DNA of 20,319 bases from an uncultured Bacteroidales bacterium (GCA_934725285.1 CAKVBK010000030.1:1-20319), one strand, 5' to 3'. Shown: positions 1-8,809, numbered from the stretch's first letter. A program made the numbers and translations. Notes: a model not told the origin generated them from the letters alone.

Positions 1-4
1 TGAT

Positions 5-76
5 GCCCCTGTAGTCTAATGGATAGAATTTCGGATTCCGGTTCCGACGATTTGGGTTCGATTCCCAACGGGGGTA
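5..76 (+). tRNA. tRNA-Arg (anticodon CCG)
   Basis: A complete cloverleaf can be folded. The acceptor stem pairs 5-11 with 69-75, with one G-U at the end. The anticodon stem pairs 31-35 with 43-47 around a seven-base loop TTCCGGT, giving anticodon CCG at 38-40, which reads CGG arginine codons. The T arm pairs 52-56 with 64-68 around TTCGATT. The discriminator is A76 and CCA is not encoded. Its promoter must lie left of the window. Confidence 0.93.
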
Positions 77-129
77 CAAGTGAAGAATAATTATTATATC
101 TTGTTGGATATGAGTTAGTTATCTATCTT

Positions 130-720
130 ATGAAAAGAATCCTAATCTGTCTTGCGGCTGCGTTTTTTGCTTGCGTTCCGGTGGTGTCGGCTCAGACACC
201 GGAGTCCCGTAATGAGATAACGTTTGGCTATGGCAGGGTAACTGTTGTGGATTTCGCCCATGTGGTTGGCGGGGTTTTCGCCACGGTGTTCACCGCCGGT
301 TACGCGCGGTTTGACAATTTCAGGTCTTACGGGTCTGCCAATATTGAATATTACCGGGTTTTCAACAAAACATTTTCTGTGGGTGCGGCAGTGTCATGGT
401 TCGGGGGGACCGCTGACGAGTTGAACAAGGATAATGAGAAGATCGGAAACGCTGACTACAGCGGATTCGCGGTCATGCCTGCGGCCAAGGCATTCTGGTT
501 CAGGAAGCCGCATGTGGCGATGTACTCGAAACTTGCCGCCGGGGTGGCGCTGCTCGACGATTACGATGACGTGAGTGACTCTCATTCTTTCGATCCATAT
601 TTCGGGGCTCAGGTGACCCTCGCCGGAGTACAGTTCGGCGGGGATCGCTTCCGTGGATTCGTCGAACTTGGCGGCGGAATGCAAGGCTTTGTGCTGGCCG
701 GAATGAGCGTCTCATTCTGA
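130..720 (+). CDS. Small exported protein, probable outer-membrane beta-barrel
   Basis: The product is 196 residues. A clear signal peptide (residues 1-21, Lys-Arg then a hydrophobic core) ends in VSA before Gln22, a typical signal peptidase I site. The mature part is rich in alternating aromatic/small residues and glycine (for example FTAGYARF, VGAAVSWFGG, AAGVALL), as in transmembrane beta-strands. It ends in VSF, and a terminal Phe is the usual signature for the BAM complex. The size would suit an 8-strand barrel. I recognise no specific family or substrate. It starts 53 bases after tRNA-Arg with no convincing promoter of its own, so it may be read through from the tRNA. It ends before a strong bidirectional terminator shared with the convergent S9 peptidase gene. 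Confidence 0.8.
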   Translation: MKRILICLAAAFFACVPVVSAQTPESRNEITFGYGRVTVVDFAHVVGGVFATVFTAGYARFDNFRSYGSANIEYYRVFNKTFSVGAAVSWFGGTADELNKDNEKIGNADYSGFAVMPAAKAFWFRKPHVAMYSKLAAGVALLDDYDDVSDSHSFDPYFGAQVTLAGVQFGGDRFRGFVELGGGMQGFVLAGMSVSF

Positions 721-825
721 AATCTTTATAGGGCTTCAATGAAATATCGGGGCGAAGCGGCGCAAGAGTTTAGTGAAAACCAAGAGTCCATCTGGGCGGT
801 TCCGCAAGAACCTTGAATAATGAGC

Positions 826-864
826 AATAAGAAAGGGAGAGCATTTCGCTCTCCCTTTCTTATT
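826..864. terminator. Bidirectional terminator hairpin, 17-bp stem
   Basis: Bases 826-842 pair perfectly with 848-864 around the 5-base loop ATTTC; the core is GGGAGAGC against GCTCTCCC with A/T-rich outer arms. It lies between two convergent genes. The TAA stop of the S9 peptidase gene (860-862, minus strand) is inside the stem. Confidence 0.85.
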
Positions 865-3121
865 TGCACCAGCGGTCAAGCCAGTCGAAGTAGCTTCGGT
901 GCCAGAACAAGGCGTTCTGCGGCTGGAGGATCCAGTGGTTCTCCTCAGGGAACACGATCAGTTTGGACGGCACTCCCATCATCCGGGCGGTGTTGAACGC
1001 GGCCATGCCCTGGTCGTAAGGGATGCGGTAGTCCATCATGCCGTGGATGCAGAGGATCGGAGTGTGCCACTTTGTGACATTCATGTCCGGGGAATTGGAA
1101 TAGTGGCGTTTGGCCTTGGCGGCGGAGCTCCACGGCGAACCTGCCTGCTGGATACCGCCGAAAGTCTTGCCGTCGCCGCGCGGCCCCATCTCACCGGCTG
1201 TGTATGAATATTCAGAAAGCCCGCCGTTGTCGAAGTTCGGGAACCACATCTCTTCGGTTTCATAGTACATGTACTTTTCATCGAATATGCCTGCGTGGGC
1301 GATGAAGCAGTCATAGACGTTGCCATGGATACCGGCCATATAATAGACGCTGAAACCTCCGTAGGACGCTCCGCAGCCAGCGAGTTTGCCCACATAAGGC
1401 TCAGCCTTGAGCTCCTTGGCGGCGCAGAGGTAGTCCTGCATGTTCTGACCGACGTAGTCACCGCTGATCTGCTCGCACCATTCCTGGCCGAATGCTGTTG
1501 TGCCTCTGCGGTTAGGAAGAATCACGATGTAGCCCTGGTTGGCCATGAGGCGGTAGTTCCAACGGTAGCTCCAACCCTGGCTTAGAGTGCCCTGAGGGCC
1601 GCCAAGGAATATCTCGATGGCTGGATAAACCTTGGTGGAGTCAAACTGAGGAGGGTAGAGGACCCAGGTGAGCATCTTCTTTCCGTCCGTGGTCTTGATC
1701 CAGCGCTCACGTGTCTCGTAGGCTGTCAGCTGGCCGATGATCCCGCCGTTCTCGTCGGTGATCCTGCTGAACGATCCGTCGGTCTCGTTGACGGCCACAA
1801 GTTCGGTCGGGAATTCCATCGAGCAGTAGCTGGCGAGCAGGGTGCTGTCAACGATGGCGAACGGAGAGTTGAAATCGTACCAGGCGTCGTCAGGTGTTAT
1901 TCTCTTGATCCCGGCATCGGCCACGGTCACGTTGCAGATCGCCTGAAGCCCCTCGATCAGAGAGTTGAAATAGATGCTCTTGGAGTCGGCCGCCCAGACC
2001 GGACCACCTGCGTTGTACTTGAAATCAGCGGTCAGGTTGCGGATTCCATTTATCTGAGGAACAGCGGACTGGCCATCGGATGAAGCCTCCGCGTCAGCGA
2101 GGTCAGCCACCATGAGGCGGACCTTGTCGGCCTCGTACCCGTTGCGCTCCATGCTGAGCCAAGCAATGTGTTTTCCGTCAGGACTCCATACCGGATCCGT
2201 GTCGTAGCCGCCGGCCATCGGAATCCGGACGGTCTCGCCTGTCGGGATGCTGTAGATGTAGATCTCCGTGTCCGTCGAGAAGGCATATTCACGACCCGTC
2301 TCGACCTTTTTGCATGAATATGCCACATAGCGTCCGTCAGGGCTCCAGCAAAGCTGCTCGATGCCGCTCAGTGGCTCCAGGGGGAGCTCGTATTTGCCGG
2401 CGTCATCGGCGAGGATATTCATGGAATTGTCTTCTGTGATTTCACCGCCGAGAGGCGCCACGTAGGTCTGAGGCCTTTCGGTCGTCCAGTGGTCCCAGTG
2501 GCGGTACATAAGGTCTTCGGTGACGTAGGCCTGAGCCTTGTCCAGCTTCTTGTCGAAATCCTTCGGGGTCTTCACTGCCCCGGGAATCGTGCTGGTGTAG
2601 AGAACCTGCGACTGGTCAGGGCTGAGGCTGAACTCTCCTATTCCCGCTTCCACCTTGCTGATTTGCTTTCTTGCAGAGAGTGAGGCTTTTCCGTCAGCGA
2701 AGGTGATCGCCGCATTGTAGAGCTGGCCACCCTGGAGGTAGTAGATGGACTTCCCGTCCAGACTCCAGCGGGCGTTGCTGAGACTCTTGCCATCGGCCGT
2801 CAATTGGATCTTGTCCCCGAAAGAAAGCGAACCGTTTTCCTTTCTGGTCACCTCGCCGAGGAACAGATTCCTGCACGAACGGTTCTCCTCGATAGACGTG
2901 TAGCTTACTCCATAGAGAATCCAGTGCCCGTCAGGTGACAGCTGAGGATCCGACAGACGTCCCAGTGACAGCAGGACCTCGGGAGTCATCCTTCCGTCCT
3001 CGACCTTGATGTCGGACGGGCCGATGTAACCTTTGTCGGCCTCCGTTCCGCTTTTCTGTGCACAACTCATCATTGCAATAAGTGCCGCCGCAATGAGGGC
3101 GGCCTTTCCTTTGTTTATCAT
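860..3121 (-). CDS. S9 family peptidase (DPP5/acylaminoacyl-peptidase type), lipoprotein
   Basis: This 753-residue serine peptidase probably removes dipeptides or acylated residues from oligopeptides in the periplasm. The N-terminus has a lipoprotein signal ending MMSC, with Cys20 as the lipidation site. Residues about 50-450 contain WD40/TolB-like propeller repeats (LSPDG, WSPDGRY, WSPDGKH, WAADSK). The alpha/beta-hydrolase domain follows, with nucleophile Ser586 in GASYGG, Asp697 in MMDYRIP and His729 in EENHW, so the triad is complete and in the order expected for clan SC. The C-terminal stretch QPQNALFWHRSYFDW matches the pattern known from bacterial DPP5-like enzymes. The cleavage preference cannot be read from sequence. 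It starts 5 bases after the WYL regulator stop and has no promoter of its own in that gap, so it is probably the second gene of that operon. Confidence 0.93.
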   Translation of the reverse strand: MINKGKAALIAAALIAMMSCAQKSGTEADKGYIGPSDIKVEDGRMTPEVLLSLGRLSDPQLSPDGHWILYGVSYTSIEENRSCRNLFLGEVTRKENGSLSFGDKIQLTADGKSLSNARWSLDGKSIYYLQGGQLYNAAITFADGKASLSARKQISKVEAGIGEFSLSPDQSQVLYTSTIPGAVKTPKDFDKKLDKAQAYVTEDLMYRHWDHWTTERPQTYVAPLGGEITEDNSMNILADDAGKYELPLEPLSGIEQLCWSPDGRYVAYSCKKVETGREYAFSTDTEIYIYSIPTGETVRIPMAGGYDTDPVWSPDGKHIAWLSMERNGYEADKVRLMVADLADAEASSDGQSAVPQINGIRNLTADFKYNAGGPVWAADSKSIYFNSLIEGLQAICNVTVADAGIKRITPDDAWYDFNSPFAIVDSTLLASYCSMEFPTELVAVNETDGSFSRITDENGGIIGQLTAYETRERWIKTTDGKKMLTWVLYPPQFDSTKVYPAIEIFLGGPQGTLSQGWSYRWNYRLMANQGYIVILPNRRGTTAFGQEWCEQISGDYVGQNMQDYLCAAKELKAEPYVGKLAGCGASYGGFSVYYMAGIHGNVYDCFIAHAGIFDEKYMYYETEEMWFPNFDNGGLSEYSYTAGEMGPRGDGKTFGGIQQAGSPWSSAAKAKRHYSNSPDMNVTKWHTPILCIHGMMDYRIPYDQGMAAFNTARMMGVPSKLIVFPEENHWILQPQNALFWHRSYFDWLDRWCK

Positions 3122-3126
3122 AAATA

Positions 3127-4065
3127 TTATAAGTATTGTTTATAAGCTTTTTCAAGCTCCTCCTTCACTTCCCGCCTTACCGCTTCCGGCTCAAGGACTT
3201 CCAACCTTCCGGCATGGCGGCAGAACTCCATAGTCAGGTTCCTGTTCGGAATGACCCGGATTCTGAATATTATTCCGCCACTTTCAGCCTTCCCTTCCTC
3301 TGCTTGCGAATGGTGGATCGGCAGGTCGCGAAGGTAGCGCGCCTCCTCCTCTGTCACCTTGAAACGGATTGTCACCGGCTTCTGGCCGGCCTTGGGGAAA
3401 TATATTCCATAACTCTGGCTGAATATCCCGTCCACATCGAAGTCCTTCGGCATCCTGAAAGGCATTTCCGTCACTTGAAGCGAGGTGATCCTGTCGAGGC
3501 CATAGACCCTCCAAGCGTTGATGTCATCATTTCCGCTGTCAGCCACGGCCCTTTCGTGGCAGAACGCCACCAGATACCACCGTTTTTCGTGTTCTTTTAT
3601 AGCAAGCGGCTGTACGTGAAGGGTTTCCGAGGAATCGGAACTGTATTTCCCATAGACGATCTCCAGTTCTTTCCCGTCCTCCATCGCCTGCATTATCGCC
3701 GTGAGGTACTTCTGGCCGGAAGGAATCTCCTCCACACTGACCCTTCCTGAGAGGCGCTCCTTGCCAAGAGAAAGCAGGTTGTTGACCGTGAATGTATTGA
3801 CAAGCCAGCCTATGCTCTCCTCGTTGTCCATGACATCACCGCTGTATGGAATGAGATATCGGTTGGTGCTTCTGTCGCAGTCGATGTCGATCCCGAAAAG
3901 ATCCGCCACCGCGAGCCTGTGGTTGTTGAAAGTCCTTCTTGAATATGTCTGGCCGTAGCGTCTTGAGTACTTCCCGTCAATCTCTTGAAGAGTCAACCCA
4001 TGCTCGCCGGCGGCGGTGAGCGTCTGGATCAGCCAAATATATTTTCCGATAAGTTCTGAAACCAT
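3127..4065 (-). CDS. WYL-domain transcriptional regulator
   Basis: This 312-residue protein has the architecture of WYL regulators. An N-terminal winged-helix region (about 1-70, with LTLQEIDGKYS and SRRTFNNH) would bind DNA. A WYL domain (about 120-205) holds the eponymous motif in RWYLVAF (Trp163-Tyr164-Leu165) and is thought to bind a ligand, often nucleotide or nucleic acid. A C-terminal extension (about 220-312) resembles the WCX domain. The gene is first in a likely two-gene operon with the S9 peptidase, whose ATG is 5 bases beyond this stop. A near-perfect Bacteroides-type promoter lies just upstream. Regulation of its own operon is an inference from position. WYL proteins are often linked to phage defence, but nothing else here indicates a defence locus. 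Confidence 0.9.
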   Translation of the reverse strand: MVSELIGKYIWLIQTLTAAGEHGLTLQEIDGKYSRRYGQTYSRRTFNNHRLAVADLFGIDIDCDRSTNRYLIPYSGDVMDNEESIGWLVNTFTVNNLLSLGKERLSGRVSVEEIPSGQKYLTAIMQAMEDGKELEIVYGKYSSDSSETLHVQPLAIKEHEKRWYLVAFCHERAVADSGNDDINAWRVYGLDRITSLQVTEMPFRMPKDFDVDGIFSQSYGIYFPKAGQKPVTIRFKVTEEEARYLRDLPIHHSQAEEGKAESGGIIFRIRVIPNRNLTMEFCRHAGRLEVLEPEAVRREVKEELEKAYKQYL

Positions 4066-4090
4066 AAGACTGTGCTTGTTTTCGGCACAT

Positions 4091-4120
4091 CAAAGATAAT
4101 AAGCCTTTTTGATTTTTCAA
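4091..4120 (-). promoter_or_regulatory. Promoter of the WYL-S9 peptidase operon
   Basis: Read on the minus strand, TTG (4120-4118) is followed after 19 bases by TATCTTTG (4098-4091), matching the Bacteroidetes consensus TTG / TAnnTTTG. The start codon at 4065 would leave a leader of about 20 bases. Confidence 0.75.
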
Positions 4121-4158
4121 AAACGGGTACCATAGGTGTCAGGCTTGCAAATATTCAT

Positions 4159-4166
4159 TATATTTG
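4159..4166 (+). promoter_or_regulatory. Probable -7 element of the recG promoter
   Basis: TATATTTG fits TAnnTTTG exactly and lies 56 bases before the recG ATG. No good TTG element is at the normal 19-20 base distance upstream, so the promoter may be weak or activator-dependent. A GAATAT motif copy (4151-4156) sits immediately upstream. Confidence 0.5.
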
Positions 4167-4222
4167 TTGAAGCATGCCTTGACGTGTGGAACCGCACCTA
4201 AAATTCGAGGAATGCTGCAACG

Positions 4223-6322
4223 ATGAGAAACAGACTGGAGACAGATGTGCAATTCCTTCCGGGGGTGGGGCCTAAAAGGGCTTCGCTGCTCCGGTCGGAA
4301 CTTGGTGTGTCCACAGTCGGTGACCTGTTGCACACATTCCCGTTCCGTTACATTGACCGCAGTTCAATCCAACTGATTTCAGAGGTCCAGTCAAGCAGCG
4401 CGTACGTTCAGATCCTGGCCAGGGTTGTGTCATCACAGGTCAGCGGCAAACGTCTCAGTGTTTTTGTGCAGGATCAGAGCGGAACCATAGAGCTGGTTTT
4501 CTTCAAAGGTATCAAGTACACCTATGAACGCCTGAAGCCTGGCACCGTGTTCCTCTTTTTCGGAAAACCAAGCCAGTTCAACGGTAAATTGAATATGGTG
4601 CATCCTGAAATTGACAATCCACCATCAACATGCGCCGTCAACTTCTCCGGGACCTTGACCGGTGTTTATAACTCCACAGACAGGCTGAAAAACGGAGGCG
4701 TGACCGGAAAGGTTATGAACAGACTGATGGCCGAGGCGATAGACCTTGCTATCGGGGATGTTGAGGAGACCCTGCCTGAATATATTCTTCGGGAGAAAGG
4801 TCTTGTCCCGTTGAGGTTCGCCATAAGGAATGTCCATTTCCCGTCAGACCAGAACGCGCTTGAGAAGGCCAGATACCGCCTCAAATGGGAGGAGCTGTTT
4901 CTGTTGCAGCTTTCTTTGCTGAAGCAGAAATATGTGCGCAGCCGGTCCGCTGTCGGGATTCCGATGCCTAAGGTCGGTCCGGCGTTCAATGCATGCTACA
5001 GCGCTCTTCCTTACGAGCTAACTGGAGCCCAGAAACGTGTGATAAAGGAGATCCGCTCGGACATGATGAGCGGTCATCAGATGAACCGCCTGCTTCAGGG
5101 GGATGTCGGATCTGGAAAGACTATGGTAGCCGTGCTTTCGGCGTTGATCGCTGTCGGGAACGGTTATCAGGCCTGTATAATGGCACCGACCGAGGTCCTT
5201 GCGCAGCAGCATTACGCAAACATCTCCAAGTACCTGGCTCCGACCGGAGTCCGTTGCGAACTGCTGATCGGCTCGACAGGGAAGGCCGCGCGTCGGCCGA
5301 TCCTGGATGGTTTGGCCGACGGCTCAGTCGGAATCATCATCGGCACGCATGCTCTCATTGAGGACACGGTGGTGTTCAGAAACCTCGGCCTTGCCATCAT
5401 TGACGAGCAGCATCGTTTCGGAGTAGAGCAGAGGGCAAGGCTTTGGGCCAAAGGGGCTTCCGGCGTGCCGCCTCATGTGCTTGTCATGACCGCTACTCCG
5501 ATTCCAAGGACGTTGGCCATGACATTCTACGGGGACTTGGACGTCTCGGTGATAGATGAGATGCCTCCTGGCAGAAAGCCTATCCAGACGATGCTGATAG
5601 GGGAGGGCAAGCGTCCGCAACTGTACAATTTCATGAAGAAGGAGATAGCTGCGGGGCGTCAGGTATTTGTTGTCTATCCTTTGATATTCGAAAGTGAAAA
5701 AGTTGACTATCAGAATCTCGAAGCTGGCTATGAGGACATTGTCTCCAGATTCCCTTTTCCTCCTTACAAGGTTGCCATCGTGCATGGCCAGCAGACCAGC
5801 GAGGTGAAGCAGTTCAACATGGACGCTTTCGCGGCGGGGAGAGCGAATATTCTTGTGTCCACAACCGTGATCGAGGTCGGTGTAGATGTCCCGAATGCCT
5901 CCGTGATGGTGATTGAGAGTGCCGAACGGTTCGGCCTTGCCCAATTGCACCAGCTTCGCGGACGTGTCGGACGCGGATGCGAAAAGTCTTACTGCGTTCT
6001 GATGCACGGCAACAAGGTCAGCAAAGAGTCACGCAAAAGGCTGGAACTTATGTGCGCCACGGAAAACGGCTTTGATCTGGCCGAGGAGGATATGAAAATG
6101 CGCGGGCCTGGAGACTTGGAGGGAACCCAGCAGAGTGGCCTTCCTATTGAGCTTAACATCGCTTCTCTTGCCCACGATGGGGATTTGCTTGCGGACGCGA
6201 GAAGTTATGCCGAGCATGTGCTCGCTCATGATAAAAGTTTGGAACTTCCTGTGAATGAGCTTCTCGCACAGGAACTTCGCAAGGACAAGTACAACATCAA
6301 AGATTACAGCAAGATCTCGTAG
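4223..6322 (+). CDS. recG: ATP-dependent DNA helicase RecG
   Basis: RecG remodels stalled replication forks and branched recombination intermediates using ATP. The 699-residue length is close to the E. coli protein. The N-terminal wedge/OB region includes LPGVGPKRA (12-20) and FVQDQSGTIELVFF. Helicase motifs follow: Walker A GDVGSGKT (293-300), motif Ia MAPTEVLAQQH, the DEQH box of superfamily 2 (394-397), TATPIPRT (423-430), TTVIEVGVDVPNA and motif VI QLHQLRGRVGRG. The C-terminal MRGPGDLEGTQQSG is typical of RecG. All key motifs are intact. It is transcribed away from the WYL operon and convergent with rmlC, with only 35 bases between the two stop codons and no obvious terminator there. Confidence 0.98.
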   Translation: MRNRLETDVQFLPGVGPKRASLLRSELGVSTVGDLLHTFPFRYIDRSSIQLISEVQSSSAYVQILARVVSSQVSGKRLSVFVQDQSGTIELVFFKGIKYTYERLKPGTVFLFFGKPSQFNGKLNMVHPEIDNPPSTCAVNFSGTLTGVYNSTDRLKNGGVTGKVMNRLMAEAIDLAIGDVEETLPEYILREKGLVPLRFAIRNVHFPSDQNALEKARYRLKWEELFLLQLSLLKQKYVRSRSAVGIPMPKVGPAFNACYSALPYELTGAQKRVIKEIRSDMMSGHQMNRLLQGDVGSGKTMVAVLSALIAVGNGYQACIMAPTEVLAQQHYANISKYLAPTGVRCELLIGSTGKAARRPILDGLADGSVGIIIGTHALIEDTVVFRNLGLAIIDEQHRFGVEQRARLWAKGASGVPPHVLVMTATPIPRTLAMTFYGDLDVSVIDEMPPGRKPIQTMLIGEGKRPQLYNFMKKEIAAGRQVFVVYPLIFESEKVDYQNLEAGYEDIVSRFPFPPYKVAIVHGQQTSEVKQFNMDAFAAGRANILVSTTVIEVGVDVPNASVMVIESAERFGLAQLHQLRGRVGRGCEKSYCVLMHGNKVSKESRKRLELMCATENGFDLAEEDMKMRGPGDLEGTQQSGLPIELNIASLAHDGDLLADARSYAEHVLAHDKSLELPVNELLAQELRKDKYNIKDYSKIS

Positions 6323-6357
6323 CCGCCTTTATCCCATCGTTTAGACAGGCTTGATTC

Positions 6358-6912
6358 TTACGGCAAATCTTCCGGTCGGCAATTTTTCAGTTTCGGGTGG
6401 TTCTTGTCTTTCTCAGATAGTATTATCTTTTCTTTCGGAATCTTCCAGTCAATGGCCAGATCCGGATCATCCCAAGCGATGGCTCCCTCGGATTCGGGGC
6501 AATAATAATTGTCGCATTTGTATTGGAATATCACCTCGTCGCTCAGGACACTGAACCCATGGGCGAATCCCCTCGGGATGAAAAACTGCATGTGGTTGTC
6601 CTCCGAGAGTTCTGCCGACACGTGTTTTCCGTATGTCTTTGAACCGGGCCTCAGGTCCACGGCCACATCGAGCACCTTGCCTTTCACGACCCTGACCAGC
6701 TTGCTTTGGGCGTGCCCGCCTTTCTGGAAATGCAGCCCTCTGACGACTCCGTAGCATGATTTGCTCTCATTGTCCTGAACGAATGTCACCGGGCCGATCT
6801 TCTCTTCGAGCTCCCTTTGGTTGAAAGATTCGAAGAAATACCCTCTGCTGTCCTGGAATATTCTTGGCTCTATGATAAGGACGCCATCTATTTCGGTTGT
6901 GAAGATGTTCAT
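6358..6912 (-). CDS. rfbC (rmlC): dTDP-4-dehydrorhamnose 3,5-epimerase
   Basis: RmlC epimerises dTDP-4-keto-6-deoxyglucose at C3 and C5, the third step of dTDP-L-rhamnose synthesis. I choose the ATG at 6912 (184 residues): the longer frame would begin at a TTG at 6939, and family members normally begin close to the MNIFTTEIDGVLIIEP-like segment. The cupin signatures are present: FQDSRGYFFESF (19-30), RGLHFQ with catalytic His61, the conserved LVRVVKGKVLDVAVDLR segment (72-88), FIPRGFAHGF (111-120), and FQYK with Tyr131. The gene is last in the rmlD-rmlA-rmlC operon, 46 bases after rmlA. A GAATAT copy (6932-6937) lies in that gap. Confidence 0.96.
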   Translation of the reverse strand: MNIFTTEIDGVLIIEPRIFQDSRGYFFESFNQRELEEKIGPVTFVQDNESKSCYGVVRGLHFQKGGHAQSKLVRVVKGKVLDVAVDLRPGSKTYGKHVSAELSEDNHMQFFIPRGFAHGFSVLSDEVIFQYKCDNYYCPESEGAIAWDDPDLAIDWKIPKEKIILSEKDKNHPKLKNCRPEDLP

Positions 6913-6958
6913 GATGTCTGTACCCTTGCTTATATTCAAGTCTTGGTCTTGATGTTGT

Positions 6959-7834
6959 CTATTCCTCCGCCAGTTTGAGTAGGTACTGCCCGTACTGGTT
7001 CTTGATCATCGGCTTGGCCAGCTCGCGGAGCCTGTCGGCTGTGATCCATCCCTTTCTGAAGGCAATCTCTTCCAGACATGCGACCTTGAGCCCCTGACGT
7101 TTCTCGATGACCTCGATGTAGGTGGATGCTTCGGCGAGGGATTCGTGAGTGCCCGTGTCCAGCCACGCGAAGCCACGCCCCAGTTTCTGGACCTTCAGCT
7201 TTCCTGCCGCCAGAAATTCCTGGTTCACAGTGGTTATCTCCAGCTCGCCTCTTGCAGACGGCTTGATGCGGTGCGCGATCTCCACCACATCGTTCGGGTA
7301 GAAGTAGAGCCCGGTCACAGCGTAGTCACTCTTTGGGGCGGCCGGCTTTTCCTCAATGCTGAGGCAGTTACCGTCCTTGTTGAATTCGGCCACTCCATAT
7401 CGTTGAGGGTCACTGACTTGATAACCGAAAACGGTAGCCTTGTCTTCCTCCTCGGCCGTGCGGACAGCCTCTCTTAATTGAATGCCGAAACCTGTGCCTT
7501 GGAATATGTTGTCTCCCAGCACCAGGCAGACACAGTCACCACCTATGAATTCCTTTCCTATTATGAAAGCCTGCGCGAGCCCGTCCGGAGAAGGTTGTTC
7601 GGCATATTCAAAATTCACTCCGAAATCACTTCCGTCGCCCAGGAGCCTTTGGAATCCAGGCAGGTCTGAAGGAGTGGAAATGAGGAGTATGTCTCTTATT
7701 CCGGCTGTCATCAAAACCGAGATCGGATAGTAAACCATCGGCTTGTCATAAACAGGCAGCAGTTGCTTGCTGACTCCCTTTGTTATAGGGTATAGACGGG
7801 TGCCGCTTCCGCCGGCGAGTACGATTCCTTTCAT
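6959..7834 (-). CDS. rfbA (rmlA): Glucose-1-phosphate thymidylyltransferase
   Basis: RmlA couples dTTP and glucose-1-phosphate to dTDP-glucose, the first step of the dTDP-rhamnose pathway. The 291-residue length is typical. The nucleotide-binding signature GGSGTRLYP is at residues 8-16, followed by [16 protein letters not shown]. The metal/nucleotide Asp is in LGDN (Asp108), the sugar-binding region includes [11 protein letters not shown] (79-89), and EEKP is at 161-164. The C-terminal helix ([13 protein letters not shown]) also matches the family. It begins 8 bases after the rmlD stop, so the two are almost certainly co-transcribed. dTDP-rhamnose is the usual feedback inhibitor of this enzyme family. 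Confidence 0.97.
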   Translation of the reverse strand: MKGIVLAGGSGTRLYPITKGVSKQLLPVYDKPMVYYPISVLMTAGIRDILLISTPSDLPGFQRLLGDGSDFGVNFEYAEQPSPDGLAQAFIIGKEFIGGDCVCLVLGDNIFQGTGFGIQLREAVRTAEEEDKATVFGYQVSDPQRYGVAEFNKDGNCLSIEEKPAAPKSDYAVTGLYFYPNDVVEIAHRIKPSARGELEITTVNQEFLAAGKLKVQKLGRGFAWLDTGTHESLAEASTYIEVIEKRQGLKVACLEEIAFRKGWITADRLRELAKPMIKNQYGQYLLKLAEE

Positions 7835-7842
7835 GGTTATAT

Positions 7843-8724
7843 TCAGTGTTGTTTGATCCTTTTGATGCAGTCCACAAGGGAATCCCGCCAGTAGGGGATT
7901 GTGATTCCGAAAGTCTCTTTTACTTTAGTTTTGTCAAGAACCGAGAATCGTGGTCTCCGCGCTTTTGATGGATATTCATCCGTGTGGCAAGGCATGATGT
8001 CGCATGTCGTTCCGCCGATCTCGCTGATCGCCTTGGCGAAGTCATACCAGGATATGGCCCCCTCGTTGGAGAAATGGTATATTCCTGTGTCACCGAGCCG
8101 GTCGTTATCGATTATTGTCGCGATCAGAGTGGCCAGGTCATGGGCGTAAGTGGGAGTGCCGATCTGGTCGAAAACGACTTTGAGCGAGTCCTTTTCCGCC
8201 GTAAGGCGGAGCATCGTCTTCACGAAATTCTTCCCGTAAGGTGAATATAGCCAAGCGGTTCTGATGATTATGCTCTTGCATCCGGATTTCTCAATCTCTT
8301 TCTCCCCGGCCAGTTTGGTGGATCCATAGACTCCCAGAGGATCTGTCGGCCAATCCTCCTTGCAAGGCATGGGAATATCCCCGTGAAAGACATAGTCCGT
8401 GGAGATGTGGAACAACGTCGCCCCTCTTTCCGCCGCGACTTCGGCCAGATTCCAGGCCGCGGTGCAGTTCAGCTGCATAGCCATCGCAGGCTCGTCCTCG
8501 GCCTTGTCCACATTCGTGTAGGCCGCGCAATTAACAATGACATCGACCTTCTCCGCGTCGCATAAGATTCTGAGAGCATTGATGTCCGTGATGTCAAGGC
8601 TGGCCGTCTCGACTCCGGCAAGCGAGATGACATCGGAAAATATATAATTGTCGCGGCTTCCAGCCGTTACGTTGCGGAGTTCCGTGCCTAATTGGCCGTT
8701 GGCTCCTGTCACAAGAATATTCAT
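7843..8724 (-). CDS. rfbD (rmlD): dTDP-4-dehydrorhamnose reductase
   Basis: RmlD reduces dTDP-4-keto-L-rhamnose with NAD(P)H, the last pathway step. The short-chain dehydrogenase features are clear: TGANGQLG at the N-terminus (6-13), [12 protein letters not shown] (65-76), [11 protein letters not shown] (105-115), and catalytic YGSTK with Tyr133 and Lys137. I choose the ATG at 8724, which puts [13 protein letters not shown] at the N-terminus as in homologues; an upstream ATG at 8733 would add MFF. It is the first gene of the operon, with a good promoter about 55 bases upstream and a small hairpin in the leader. The first codons (ATGAATATTC) contain a palindromic GAATATTC motif copy. Confidence 0.96.
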   Translation of the reverse strand: MNILVTGANGQLGTELRNVTAGSRDNYIFSDVISLAGVETASLDITDINALRILCDAEKVDVIVNCAAYTNVDKAEDEPAMAMQLNCTAAWNLAEVAAERGATLFHISTDYVFHGDIPMPCKEDWPTDPLGVYGSTKLAGEKEIEKSGCKSIIIRTAWLYSPYGKNFVKTMLRLTAEKDSLKVVFDQIGTPTYAHDLATLIATIIDNDRLGDTGIYHFSNEGAISWYDFAKAISEIGGTTCDIMPCHTDEYPSKARRPRFSVLDKTKVKETFGITIPYWRDSLVDCIKRIKQH

Positions 8725-8735
8725 AAAAAACATTC

Positions 8736-8753
8736 CGCAGATTACTTTCTGCG
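8736..8753 (-). promoter_or_regulatory. Leader hairpin ahead of rmlD
   Basis: CGCAGA (8736-8741) pairs with TCTGCG (8748-8753) around a 6-base loop. It lies between the predicted transcription start and the rmlD start codon, 11 bases before the chosen ATG, where it could affect ribosome access. There is no U-run, so it is not a terminator. Confidence 0.35.
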
Positions 8754-8777
8754 TCTATAGGTGATGTGCACCACACA

Positions 8778-8809
8778 CAAATTTAATCACAAATATTCCT
8801 TTATCCAAA
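8778..8809 (-). promoter_or_regulatory. Promoter of the rmlDAC operon
   Basis: On the minus strand TTTG (8809-8806) is followed after 20 bases by TAAATTTG (8785-8778), a full match to the Bacteroidetes promoter. An imperfect dyad, CCAAATC (8805-8811) with GATTTTGG (8813-8820), covers the TTTG element and could be an operator. Confidence 0.75.

Noticed and set aside
1..76. tRNA genes as integration sites for a mobile island
   Set aside because: No integrase, direct repeat of a tRNA end or change in gene content is seen next to either tRNA.
394..739. Antisense open frames inside the beta-barrel gene
   Set aside because: They are out-of-phase shadows with high Arg content and no recognisable motif or promoter; the plus-strand gene has a signal peptide and a BAM-type C-terminus.
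3136..3958. Long plus-strand open frames opposite the WYL gene
   Set aside because: The WYL gene has clear domain motifs and a promoter; the opposite frames give Cys/His/Pro-rich sequence without family resemblance.
6323..6357. Terminator between recG and rmlC
   Set aside because: The 35-base gap has no stem with a T-run in either direction.
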